NCBI GenBank assembly: GCA_030601305.1
Contig: JAUVTV010000005.1
Coordinates: 1-33,310 of the forward strand
Length of the DNA stretch: 33,310 bases
Source: Candidatus Eiseniibacteriota bacterium
GTDB taxonomy: Bacteria > Eisenbacteria > RBG-16-71-46 > CAIMUX01 > WJJG01
Direction of reading: 5' to 3'
Under the pieces are notes generated by a model, which had not been told where the DNA came from, searched no databases, and saw nothing but the letters and a program-made list of their open reading frames with translations. Of the stretch, positions 25,050 through 32,443 are shown in pieces. Numbering within the stretch: the first letter of the stretch is position 1; each line of letters opens with the position of its first letter. A program made the position numbers and the translations under genes.

Positions 25050-25931
25050 ATGCAGCTCGAAACGTTGAAGGTCTTTTGCGACGTCGTGGAGACCAAGAGC
25101 TTCTCGAAAGCCGCCGTGCTGAACTTTGTGTCGCAGTCGGCGGTCAGCCAGCAGATGCGAAGTCTGGAGGAAAAGTACGATCAGAAGCTCGTTGAGCGCG
25201 GCAAGCGCAACCTGTCCCCCACGATGGCCGGGCAAGTTCTCTACGAGGTCGCCAAAGACGTGCTCCTGCGCCTCGAGGCGATGGAGACCCGCCTGCAACA
25301 GCTATCGAAGAGCGTCGTGGGCGAGGTGCGCGTTGCCACCATCTACAGCGTGGGCATGCACGAGCTGCACCCCTACCTCACCGAGTTCATGCGCCGCTAT
25401 CCCGGCGCCCGCGTCCGGATGGAGTACAGCCGCGCGAATCGCATCTACGAAGCGGTGGTGGGCAACACGACCGATGTGGGCATCGTGGCCTACCCGGCCC
25501 GCCGCTCGGGCATCGAGATCCTGCCCTTCAAGCAGGACGAGCTGGTTCTCGTCTGCAGTCCCGAGCATCCGCTCGCACGCTACCGCAAGGTGGAGATGGC
25601 GAAGCTGGCCGGGCAGCCGTTCATCGCCTTCGAGCGGGACATCCCCACGCGCCGCGCGGTGGATCGCATCCTCAAGAGCCACAAGATCAAGGTCAAGATG
25701 GTGATGGAATTCGACAACGTGGAGACGATCAAGCGCGCGATCGAAATCAACGCGGGGGTGTCCGTTCTGCCGAACATGACCGTCAGCCGCGAGGTGGCGC
25801 TGGGCACCGTGGCCACCGTGCGCTTCGCAAAGGAGTCGCACTTCCGCCCACTGGGCGTCTTGGTCAAGCGGGGGCGCGACATCCCCACGGTCATGAAGCG
25901 ATTCCTCGACGTTCTCCTCGAGGAGACCTAG
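25050..25931 (+). CDS. LysR-family transcriptional regulator
   Basis: 293 residues, standard LysR length. N-terminal winged helix-turn-helix (LETLKVFCDVVETKSFSKAAVLNFVSQSAVSQQMRSLEEKY, residues 3-43), linker helix, then a periplasmic-binding-like effector domain (VRVATIYSVGMHEL, VGIVAYPARRSGIEILPF, LVLVCSPEHPLA, and VSVLPNMTVSREV near the C-terminus). Such tetramers bind T-N11-A type sites and respond to a small ligand, often regulating a divergent gene; here the divergent neighbours are mtaB-miaB. The resemblance is to the CysL/CbbR branch, but the ligand and targets cannot be read from sequence. ATG at 25050 follows AAGGGGG by about 9 nt. It ends at a partly duplicated hairpin element. Confidence 0.92.
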   Translation: MQLETLKVFCDVVETKSFSKAAVLNFVSQSAVSQQMRSLEEKYDQKLVERGKRNLSPTMAGQVLYEVAKDVLLRLEAMETRLQQLSKSVVGEVRVATIYSVGMHELHPYLTEFMRRYPGARVRMEYSRANRIYEAVVGNTTDVGIVAYPARRSGIEILPFKQDELVLVCSPEHPLARYRKVEMAKLAGQPFIAFERDIPTRRAVDRILKSHKIKVKMVMEFDNVETIKRAIEINAGVSVLPNMTVSREVALGTVATVRFAKESHFRPLGVLVKRGRDIPTVMKRFLDVLLEET

Positions 25932-25984
25932 AGGCCCGTCGAGGAGGCCTGGAGGCCCGTAGGAGAAGCCATCCGGGCTGCTGG
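25929..25984. repeat. Dispersed stop-codon hairpin element, copy E, with duplicated left half (end of lysR)
   Basis: The stop TAG opens a partial unit TAGAGGCCCGTCGAGG.., followed by a second unit TGGAGGCCCG - TAGGAGAAGCCATC - CGGGCTGCTGG with a 14-nt loop related to the consensus TGGCAGAAGTCATC (11 of 14 identical). The left arm of the second unit pairs with CGGGCTGCTG through several G-T pairs. The orientation relative to the gene is as in copy A. Confidence 0.65.
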
Positions 25985-26048
25985 ACCACTCGCCCGCCGG
26001 TCCGATGCTCCGGCATTTCGCGAGGCGCGATGTGGAGCGAAGACGGGT

Positions 26049-26196
26049 GCGACGCGGGCCTTCAAACGCAAGATGTTGGTCTGTCCGCAATTAGGGAACC
26101 GCGCACCAGACCGCTGGTGCACGAGGGATTGGTTGCACCTTGGGGCGAAACCCGAACCCCATGGGGTCAAGGCGATTAGCCTCCGCGTGCTTTTTT
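26049..26196 (+). ncRNA. Candidate structured RNA ending in a T6 tract
   Basis: An 8-bp closing stem pairs GC(g)ACGCGG (26049-26057) with CCGCGTGC (26183-26190), directly before TTTTTT (26191-26196). It continues as GCCTT/AAGGC (26058-26062 with 26169-26173). Inside are GCACCAG-ACCG-CTGGTGC (26103-26120) and GGGG/CCCC pairing. CCTTG at 26138-26142 competes for the same AAGG, so two folds are possible. The rod shape with a terminal U-tract recalls 6S RNA or a long terminator/attenuator, and the 3' part loosely resembles the CACCTTG...CAAGG segment of E. coli 6S RNA. No RNA family could be tested here. Confidence 0.3.
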
Positions 26197-26200
26197 CGGT

Positions 26201-26229
26201 TTGACGATCCCCACATTTGGTACTACGAG
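26201..26229 (+). promoter_or_regulatory. Possible nrdJ promoter
   Basis: TTGACG (26201-26206) and TACGAG (26224-26229) with a 17-nt spacer; the predicted start near 26236 falls just before the first leader hairpin. The -10 is imperfect. Confidence 0.45.
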
Positions 26230-26235
26230 TGAGAT

Positions 26236-26475
26236 CCGCCCCAAGATGTTGGGGTTGGTCCCATGCGAGCCAGCCGCTAAGCTCTTCGGACGCGGGGTGG
26301 GCTCTCAAGAGAGATCCACTCTAGGGAGGGATTTGCTGGCTCTGGGGGACCCGACGACGACGGGGGAGTCGGGGAAGCGGCAGGAACGGCGGATCACCGA
26401 GGGAGCTTAGGCGGGAACACCGAGGGAGCTTAGGGCTTCACCAATGAGGCAGTGGGCCTCACCGAGGAGGAATCC
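26236..26475 (+). promoter_or_regulatory. Folded 240-nt leader of nrdJ with tandem 17-bp repeat
   Basis: Contains CCCCAA-GATG-TTGGGG (26239-26254), a two-part stem GGGTGG..CTCT/AGAG..CCACTC (26295-26321), a CCCGAC/GTCGGG stem near 26350-26373, and two copies of CACCGAGGGAGCTTAGG at 26395 and 26418 (23-bp period) close to the start codon. No cobalamin-riboswitch core or NrdR box is visible. A regulatory role is inference. Confidence 0.4.
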
Positions 26476-29235
26476 ATGGAGGAGAGGGCTCAGGCGCAGG
26501 GCGGTCAGAGCACGCAGCAGGTTGGCCAAACGTCCAATGAGAAGCAGGAGATGGCCGCCGTTCGCGGACTGAAGATCCCCAGATTCTTCACCACCCCCGG
26601 GAGACACCCCTTCGACTGCGTCGACTGGGAAGTGCGCACGGCCAACCTGACCAACGACAAGGGCGAGGTCATCTTCGAGCAGGAGGGAATCGAGGTCCCG
26701 CGCTCCTGGTCGCAGATGGCCACCAACGTCGTTGCCTCCAAGTACCTCTACGGCGATCCCGCGAGCCAAGCGCGCGAATCCTCCGTGCGTCAGCTGCTGA
26801 CCCGCGTGACGTCGACGATCTCGCGTTGGGGAACCGAGCTCGGCTACTTCGCCTCCCCCGAGGACGCCACCTCTTTCGAGGCGGAGCTCACCCACCTGCT
26901 GCTGCACCAGCAGGCGTCCTTCAACAGCCCGGTGTGGTTCAACATGGGCATCGAGGAGAAACCGCAGTGCTCGGCGTGCTTCATCAATTCCGTGGAAGAC
27001 ACCATGGAGTCCATCCTCCAACTCGCCCGGACCGAGGGAATGCTCTTCAAGTTCGGCTCCGGCACCGGCACGAACCTCTCTCCCCTGCGCTCATCGAAGG
27101 AGAAGCTCTCCACGGGCGGCACCGCCTCGGGACCGGTCTCCTTCATGCGCGGCTACGACGCCTTCGCCGGCGTGATCAAGTCTGGCGGCAAGACGCGCCG
27201 GGCGGCCAAGATGGTCATCCTCGACATCGATCACCCGGACATCGCGGACTTCATCCGCTCCAAGACCGAGGAGGAGCGCAAGGCGTGGGCGCTGATCGAC
27301 GCGGGCTACGACGGTTCCCTCAACGGCGAGGCCTACAGCTCGGTCTTCTACCAGAACTCGAACAACTCGGTGCGCGTCACCGACGAATTCATGCAGGCCG
27401 TGGAGAGCGACGGCCTCTGGCAGACGCGGGCGGTGACCACCGGTGAGCCGGTCGACACCTACCGGGCACGCGATCTGATGAAGATGATCACCCAATCGGC
27501 GTGGCACTGCGGCGATCCCGGCCTTCAGTTCCACACGACCATCAACCTGTGGCACACCTGCCCGAACACGGCGCCGATTCAGGCCAGCAATCCGTGCAGT
27601 GAGTACATGTTCCTCGACGATTCGGCCTGCAATCTGTCGTCGCTCAACCTGATGCAGTTCGCGGACGAGCAGTCCTCCTTCGACGTGGATGCGTTCCGGT
27701 CGGCCGTGGCGATCATGATCCTGGCGCAGGAGATCATCGTCGACAACGCCAGCTATCCGACCGAGCGCATCGGCCGCACGAGCTTCGACTACCGGCCGCT
27801 GGGCCTGGGGTACGCCAATCTGGGCACGATCCTGATGTCGCGCGGCGTGCCGTACGATTCGGATCGCGGGCGCGCATTCGCCGCGACCCTCACCGCGATC
27901 ATGGCCGGACAGGCCTACGCGACCAGTGCCGAGATCGCTCGGGTGGTCGGCCCCTTCAAGGGCTTCGCGAAGAACCGTGAGCCGATGACGGAGGTCATCC
28001 GCCGCCACCGCGATGCGATCGGCGGCATCAACCCCGATCACGTCCCCCAGCGCCTTCTCGCGACGGCGCTCAAGGTCTGGGACGAGGCCATCGAGAATGG
28101 CGGCCGGTGGGGCTACCGCAACGCCCAGGTCACCGTGCTCGCCCCCACCGGGACGATCGCCTTCATGATGGACTGTGACACGACGGGCATCGAACCGGAT
28201 CTGGCGCTCGTCAAGTACAAGAAGCTGGTCGGCGGCGGCCTGCTCAAGATCACCAATCGTGCGGTCGACAAGGCGCTCGCCCGCCTTGGCTATGGCGACG
28301 ACCAGATCCGCGACATCGTCGCGCATCTCGAGGAACAGGAAACGATCGAGGGCGCTCCGGGACTCAAGGACGAGCACCTGCCGATCTTCGACTGCGCGTT
28401 TCGCCCGCGCAACGGAGAGCGCTTCATCCACCACACGGGTCACATCCGCATGATGTCCGCCGTGCAGCCGTTCTTGTCGGGGGCGATCTCCAAGACAGTC
28501 AACGTCCCACATGACACGGACCCCGATGAGATCGCCGAGATCTACATGCAGGCCTGGAAGCGGCGTCTGAAGTCGGTCGCCACCTACCGCGACGGCTCGA
28601 AGCGCGTGCAGCCTCTCTCCACCAGCCGTGACAAGGACAAGGCAACGCAGGACGAAACCGCGGGCGCGCGGCAGCCGGTCCGTTCGCGCCTGACCGCCGA
28701 GCGCCATTCGATCACGCACAAGTTCGTCATCGGCGACCACGAGGGCTATCTGACGGTGGGCCTCTACCCGGACGGGCAACCCGGCGAGATCTTCCTGGTG
28801 ATGGCCAAGGAGGGGACGGTGGTTTCGGGGCTCTGCGACTGCTTCGCCACCGCCATTTCCATGGCATTGCAGTACGGCGTTCCGCTACGGGCTCTGGCGG
28901 ATAAGTTCGTCCACACCCGTTTCGAGCCCTCCGGGTTCACGCAACATCCGGAGATCCACTACGCAAAGAGCATCGCCGATTACATCTTCCGCTGGCTGAC
29001 GCTGAAGTTCTTGAAGGACGACGACGAGGAACCGGGGAACGCGGGAGACGACGTTTCGATCGGGCGCGGGCAGCGAACCGGCGCGATTGCACGCAGCGGT
29101 CTGCAGGACGAGCAGGGCGTCACGTTCGTTCGTGACGCCGACGCCCCACCCTGCCCGAACTGCGGTTCCTTCATGGCGCGCAACGGCGCCTGCTATCGCT
29201 GCATCAACTGCGGGGAGTCGGACGGCTGCTCCTAG
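26476..29235 (+). CDS. nrdJ: Class II (adenosylcobalamin-dependent) ribonucleotide reductase, NrdJ
   Basis: Reduces ribonucleotides to deoxyribonucleotides with or without oxygen, using adenosylcobalamin to make a thiyl radical; cytosolic. 919 residues. Key residues: the redox cysteine in KPQCSACFIN (C165), the catalytic NPCSE motif (N372, C374, E376) followed by the FLDDSACNLSSLNL segment typical of NrdJ, FGSGTGTNLSPLRSS, and YRNAQVTVLAPTGTI. The C-terminus has a Cys-rich zinc-ribbon-like tail (CPNCGSF...CYRCINCGES), the re-reduction site expected for this group. It lacks an obvious ATP-cone. ATG at 26476 follows GAGGAGGAA by a few nt; an in-frame GTG at 26452 is less likely. Single gene, no nrdB or nrdG nearby. 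It ends at hairpin copy F. Confidence 0.96.
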   Translation: MEERAQAQGGQSTQQVGQTSNEKQEMAAVRGLKIPRFFTTPGRHPFDCVDWEVRTANLTNDKGEVIFEQEGIEVPRSWSQMATNVVASKYLYGDPASQARESSVRQLLTRVTSTISRWGTELGYFASPEDATSFEAELTHLLLHQQASFNSPVWFNMGIEEKPQCSACFINSVEDTMESILQLARTEGMLFKFGSGTGTNLSPLRSSKEKLSTGGTASGPVSFMRGYDAFAGVIKSGGKTRRAAKMVILDIDHPDIADFIRSKTEEERKAWALIDAGYDGSLNGEAYSSVFYQNSNNSVRVTDEFMQAVESDGLWQTRAVTTGEPVDTYRARDLMKMITQSAWHCGDPGLQFHTTINLWHTCPNTAPIQASNPCSEYMFLDDSACNLSSLNLMQFADEQSSFDVDAFRSAVAIMILAQEIIVDNASYPTERIGRTSFDYRPLGLGYANLGTILMSRGVPYDSDRGRAFAATLTAIMAGQAYATSAEIARVVGPFKGFAKNREPMTEVIRRHRDAIGGINPDHVPQRLLATALKVWDEAIENGGRWGYRNAQVTVLAPTGTIAFMMDCDTTGIEPDLALVKYKKLVGGGLLKITNRAVDKALARLGYGDDQIRDIVAHLEEQETIEGAPGLKDEHLPIFDCAFRPRNGERFIHHTGHIRMMSAVQPFLSGAISKTVNVPHDTDPDEIAEIYMQAWKRRLKSVATYRDGSKRVQPLSTSRDKDKATQDETAGARQPVRSRLTAERHSITHKFVIGDHEGYLTVGLYPDGQPGEIFLVMAKEGTVVSGLCDCFATAISMALQYGVPLRALADKFVHTRFEPSGFTQHPEIHYAKSIADYIFRWLTLKFLKDDDEEPGNAGDDVSIGRGQRTGAIARSGLQDEQGVTFVRDADAPPCPNCGSFMARNGACYRCINCGESDGCS

Positions 29236-29264
29236 CCGCCCGGATGACGTCTGCCACGGGCCTA
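29233..29264. repeat. Dispersed stop-codon hairpin element, copy F (end of nrdJ)
   Basis: The stop TAG starts TAGCCGCCCG - GATGACGTCTGCCA - CGGGCCTA. The loop is the complement of TGGCAGACGTCATC, one change from copies B and D. GCCCG/CGGGC and TAG/CTA pair with two bulged C's. Same orientation relative to the gene as B and D. A degenerate half copy (TAGCCCAGACGACTCATG, minus strand, 29304-29287) ends the convergent gene. Confidence 0.75.
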
Positions 29265-29301
29265 TCCGTCCCCCGAGCAGGTCGTTCATGAGTCGTCTGG
29301 G

Positions 29302-30744
29302 CTAGCGCACCCAGACGAGGCTGCGCATGGCCGACGCCCCCGCGGCGGTGTGCAGGCGGAGCGCGTAGACCCCGGCCGGCACCTGGCGTCCGGCGCTATC
29401 CTCTCCCTGCCAGCTCACCTGATGGCGACCGGCGGGCAGCTGGCCCGCAACCAGATCGGTCACCTTGCGCCCCGCCGCGTCGAAAACCTCCAGCCAGACC
29501 TGCTGCGGCCGGGCCAACTGGAAGCGGACGTCCGCCCGCCCGTGGGCCGGATTGGGACCGGCGAGCAGCGCGATGCGCCCCTCGATCGTGGGTCCGGCCA
29601 ACGGTACGTCCGCTGCGGGCGGGAGACGCTCGTCCAGTCCCATGTAGACCAGGTAGCTGGTGACCCAGGTCTGATCCATGTCGTCGCTGTCCTCGGGACG
29701 CGCCGGGATGCCGCCGTCCAAGTCGCCGTCCTGGGCGCTCAGATAGTCGGTGAGATCCGAGTGCACACCGATATGGTAGGCATCCTCGAGGGCGGCGCCC
29801 GTCGCCCAGTGACCCAGCGCATACCAGCCGTTCCACGCGTTTTGGAAATCGCCGGGTGACGAGAAGACGTCCATGTAGTCCTTGTAGAGGGGCACCCAGG
29901 TGTCGATCTCCGCGGGGTGCGCACAGAAGTAGGATTCGAGAAGGCCCCACATCGTCGCGCCACCCGACATCGCCCAGGTCTCGTTGGCGAGCAGCGTCGG
30001 CTCGTCCTCGATCCAGACCTTGATCTTCTCCTCCGCCTGACGCACGGCCTCGGCGCGCCACTCGGCGTTGTTCTGGCGCATCCCCACGTAGTAGAGGTTG
30101 CCCATTGCCCAGGAGAGCACCGGCGGGTTCACGTACTGGTAGAAGCCCGACCCCGGCCGGCTGAGCGTGTGATACCGGAGGTACGACGCACATGAGTCGG
30201 CGTAGTCCTGGTATGTGTCGTCCCCGTAGATGTCGAGGTACTTCTGCGCCGCACGGACGGCCCAGCCGCAGTTGTACATCCGATAGTAGCCGTTGTACTC
30301 CGTGGAGCCGCCCTCCTCGAGGTACGCCGGGTAGTTCATGCAGTAGGTCCAGGCATCGAGAACGTTCTGGTCGTACCGGTTGTCCCCGGTGAGCTCGTAG
30401 TAGCGCGTCCAGACCCAGATCGCTTCCGACGTGTTGTCGGTCTGGATGATGCCCGGCAGATGCTCGCCTTCGCGCATGCCTCCGAACTCCGGGTCGCCGG
30501 GGATGTCGACCTGCCAGATGCTGAGGAACTCGGCGGCGAGACCGAACATCGCGAGATCGTCTCGCGTATCCCCTACCGCGTTCGGCAGATCCGCCCAGGG
30601 ATGTGTGTCCTGCGCGGCGGTGCGGCCGACTTGCCACGCCTCGGCCTCCGCCGGTCCCCAGTAGGGAGAGGCCTCCGCCACCGGGACCCAAGAGACGACC
30701 AGCCCGAGCATGACCACTGGGATCCAGACCTGGAGCGCTTTCAT
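29302..30744 (-). CDS. Secreted alpha/alpha-barrel (six-hairpin-like) protein with C-terminal FlgD-like Ig domain
   Basis: 480 residues with a signal peptide (MKALQVWIPVVMLGLVVSWVPVAEA). Residues about 30-385 are helical repeats rich in aromatic residues: 'TSEAIWVWTRYYELTGDNRY', 'YRMYNCGWAVRAAQKYLDIYGDDTY', 'LSWAMGNLYYVGMRQNN' and 'WNGWYALGHWATGAALEDAY'. These suggest an (alpha/alpha) toroid as in six-hairpin glycosidases, polysaccharide lyases or terpenoid-cyclase-like folds; a specific enzyme cannot be named. The C-terminal ~90 residues (GPNPAHGRADVRFQL...VFDAAGRKVTDLV...PAGVYALRLHT) are the same FlgD/Por-like module as in two other proteins here. ATG at 30744 has GGAGGAG 6 nt upstream. It is the probable last gene of the 32914-29302 envelope operon. 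Confidence 0.78.
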   Translation of the reverse strand: MKALQVWIPVVMLGLVVSWVPVAEASPYWGPAEAEAWQVGRTAAQDTHPWADLPNAVGDTRDDLAMFGLAAEFLSIWQVDIPGDPEFGGMREGEHLPGIIQTDNTSEAIWVWTRYYELTGDNRYDQNVLDAWTYCMNYPAYLEEGGSTEYNGYYRMYNCGWAVRAAQKYLDIYGDDTYQDYADSCASYLRYHTLSRPGSGFYQYVNPPVLSWAMGNLYYVGMRQNNAEWRAEAVRQAEEKIKVWIEDEPTLLANETWAMSGGATMWGLLESYFCAHPAEIDTWVPLYKDYMDVFSSPGDFQNAWNGWYALGHWATGAALEDAYHIGVHSDLTDYLSAQDGDLDGGIPARPEDSDDMDQTWVTSYLVYMGLDERLPPAADVPLAGPTIEGRIALLAGPNPAHGRADVRFQLARPQQVWLEVFDAAGRKVTDLVAGQLPAGRHQVSWQGEDSAGRQVPAGVYALRLHTAAGASAMRSLVWVR

Positions 30745-30826
30745 CGGTCTCCTCCTCCCCCGATGCGTGCCGGAACGGGCGCGGGCACGGATGTACCCCG
30801 CCGACGAGCGTTGCAGGACTATTGTA

Positions 30827-32377
30827 CTAGAGTTCGAAGGTTGAACTGAAGCGCAGAACGGTGATGCTCCGATCGACGAGGACGGCGCGGTCGTACGGAT
30901 CGTTGAAGCTGAAGCCGATGTTCTCCTCATGAGGAGAATTGAGGAACCAGTTCCGGTAGTCGTAGCTCTGGAACCGCACACCCGCTTCGAAGGAGATCTT
31001 CGCCGACGTGCGCAGCCCGAAACCCAGGCTGTACGCCTGGCTCTCCACCTGATCGCCGTAGTAGTACGGGTCCGCACCGTTCACGAGATCGATCGAGTAC
31101 ATGCTGAGCGGCAGGTAGCTGTAGCCGAGCATCATGTTCAGGATCATCCCCGCGTTGTTCAGCGTGCGGCGCAGCACGGGGAATTCGAAGCGGGCCCCGA
31201 GGTTGTAGGTGGTGACATCCGCCGCCGGATACGGTCCGTCGAAGATGCCGTAGGCATCGTCGGTATGCCGGATGTCGGTCTCGGACCACGGCCGGTAGTT
31301 GATGTCGCCGGCCAGCTCGACGCCATAGAGCGGACCCACCGCGATCCCCGCGCTGGCGAAGAGCGGAATCTGCATGTCGAAGCTGGCGATGTTGCCTCGC
31401 GTGCGCAACACGAAGCCGGAGTTGGGATCGGCGATCGACTGCGAGACGAAGTCGCTGTTGTACACCTCCAGGTCGTACGGCAGGCTGATCCAGCCACCCA
31501 GGCGGACCTTGTCGGCAATGCCGGCCTGCAGGCCGAGCTCTCCCGAGAAGCCCTTGTAGTCCCGCTTGTAGTGCAAGTAGCCCTCGTCGAAGCCGCGCAC
31601 GTTGACGCGCAGCTGAACCTCGGAGCGCAGACGACCTTTCAGGAAGTTGGCGCTGCCACCGATCGAGATCCACAGATTGGGAATGTCGAGGGCCTTGTAC
31701 GCCAGGGAAAGCGTCGTGCTCTCGATGGAGCCGCGCTCCCGGTTGTCGCTGCCGTAGGCGAACGGGAAGCCGACCCCCTCGAGAATGTCCAGCTCCATGA
31801 CGATCTCCTCGCCGTAGGAGACATCCGTGTGGCGGCGGTGGGCAATGCCCGCCACTAGGGGGTTCCGCCCCACCTGGACGATCGGAAAAGCGCCGCCGAG
31901 AAAACCGAAGTTCTGCGTGCTGCCCAAGCGGTCGTCGTAGTTCTGCACCATGAAGACCGGTTGGCCCTCGACCTCGACCGTATCCGGGTATCCGGCAGTG
32001 GCGCTCGAAGAGGACTTCAGGAAACCGTCGACCGCGATCGCCGACTCCGTCATGAGGCCGAGGCCGGCAGGATTCCAGCCCATGGCCATCGGCCCCTCGA
32101 CCAACGCCAGGTTGGCGCCGCCCATGCTCATCGCCTCGGCACCCGGCCGCGCGGACAGGTCGTCGAGGGGGCGCTGGACGTATTGCGGCAAGAGATTGGC
32201 CACATCGATCACCTGGTCCCCGAAGATCACGGGTCCCGCTTCGCCGGCGAAATACGGCACCGGGAACGGGATGACGTTCTCGATCACCCGCGGCTGCCCC
32301 GAGGCGGGGGAAGCCAGTAGGATCAGGAGTCCTGCCGCACCCGCCAATACCTGCAGACTCCGGGAACGCCTGGTCAT
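30827..32377 (-). CDS. Outer-membrane beta-barrel protein, FadL/PorV-like
   Basis: 516 residues with a cleavable signal peptide ending ASG-Q. The N-terminal signature ARPGAEAMSMGGANLALVEGPMAMGWNPAGLGL is the hallmark of PorV/OMPP1-FadL-like barrels (consensus GARxxxMGGAxxA...A...NPAGL). Alternating polar/aromatic strands follow, and the chain ends SSTFEL, a C-terminal amphipathic strand as expected for BAM-inserted proteins. Possible roles are hydrophobic-compound uptake or, as for PorV, handling of secreted cargo that carries a C-terminal Ig-like signal. The latter fits the neighbour with such a domain but is inference. ATG at 32377 has GAGGTG about 9 nt upstream. It lies 66 nt after the lipoprotein gene. 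Confidence 0.8.
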   Translation of the reverse strand: MTRRSRSLQVLAGAAGLLILLASPASGQPRVIENVIPFPVPYFAGEAGPVIFGDQVIDVANLLPQYVQRPLDDLSARPGAEAMSMGGANLALVEGPMAMGWNPAGLGLMTESAIAVDGFLKSSSSATAGYPDTVEVEGQPVFMVQNYDDRLGSTQNFGFLGGAFPIVQVGRNPLVAGIAHRRHTDVSYGEEIVMELDILEGVGFPFAYGSDNRERGSIESTTLSLAYKALDIPNLWISIGGSANFLKGRLRSEVQLRVNVRGFDEGYLHYKRDYKGFSGELGLQAGIADKVRLGGWISLPYDLEVYNSDFVSQSIADPNSGFVLRTRGNIASFDMQIPLFASAGIAVGPLYGVELAGDINYRPWSETDIRHTDDAYGIFDGPYPAADVTTYNLGARFEFPVLRRTLNNAGMILNMMLGYSYLPLSMYSIDLVNGADPYYYGDQVESQAYSLGFGLRTSAKISFEAGVRFQSYDYRNWFLNSPHEENIGFSFNDPYDRAVLVDRSITVLRFSSTFEL

Positions 32378-32443
32378 CTGATCACACCTCTTTCCTGGGC
32401 TCCGAACTGCCAGCCGCTCGCCGCTGTGAGCCCGCCGGCACGG

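Larger units (their letters stand above)
25932..26475. other. 544-bp intergenic region between lysR and nrdJ
   Basis: No protein gene is supported; the ORFs on either strand lack ribosome sites and coding character. In order it holds hairpin copy E, a candidate structured RNA ending in six T's (26049-26196), a promoter (26201-26229) and a folded nrdJ leader with a 17-bp direct repeat. Base composition is less GC-rich than the flanking genes. Confidence 0.7.

Noticed and set aside
25928-26308. 126-residue minus-strand ORF in the lysR-nrdJ gap
   Set aside because: No ribosome site and no coding character, and it crosses hairpins and a T6 tract; the region is better explained as RNA or regulatory sequence.
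26230-26475. Cobalamin riboswitch upstream of nrdJ
   Set aside because: The expected conserved core and B12 box (GCTG..CCCGCAACTG and CAGGAGACCTGCC-like segments) are not present on the plus strand.
27091-28779. 562-residue minus-strand ORF inside nrdJ
   Set aside because: nrdJ is continuous on the plus strand with all catalytic residues; the antisense frame is a GC-driven shadow.
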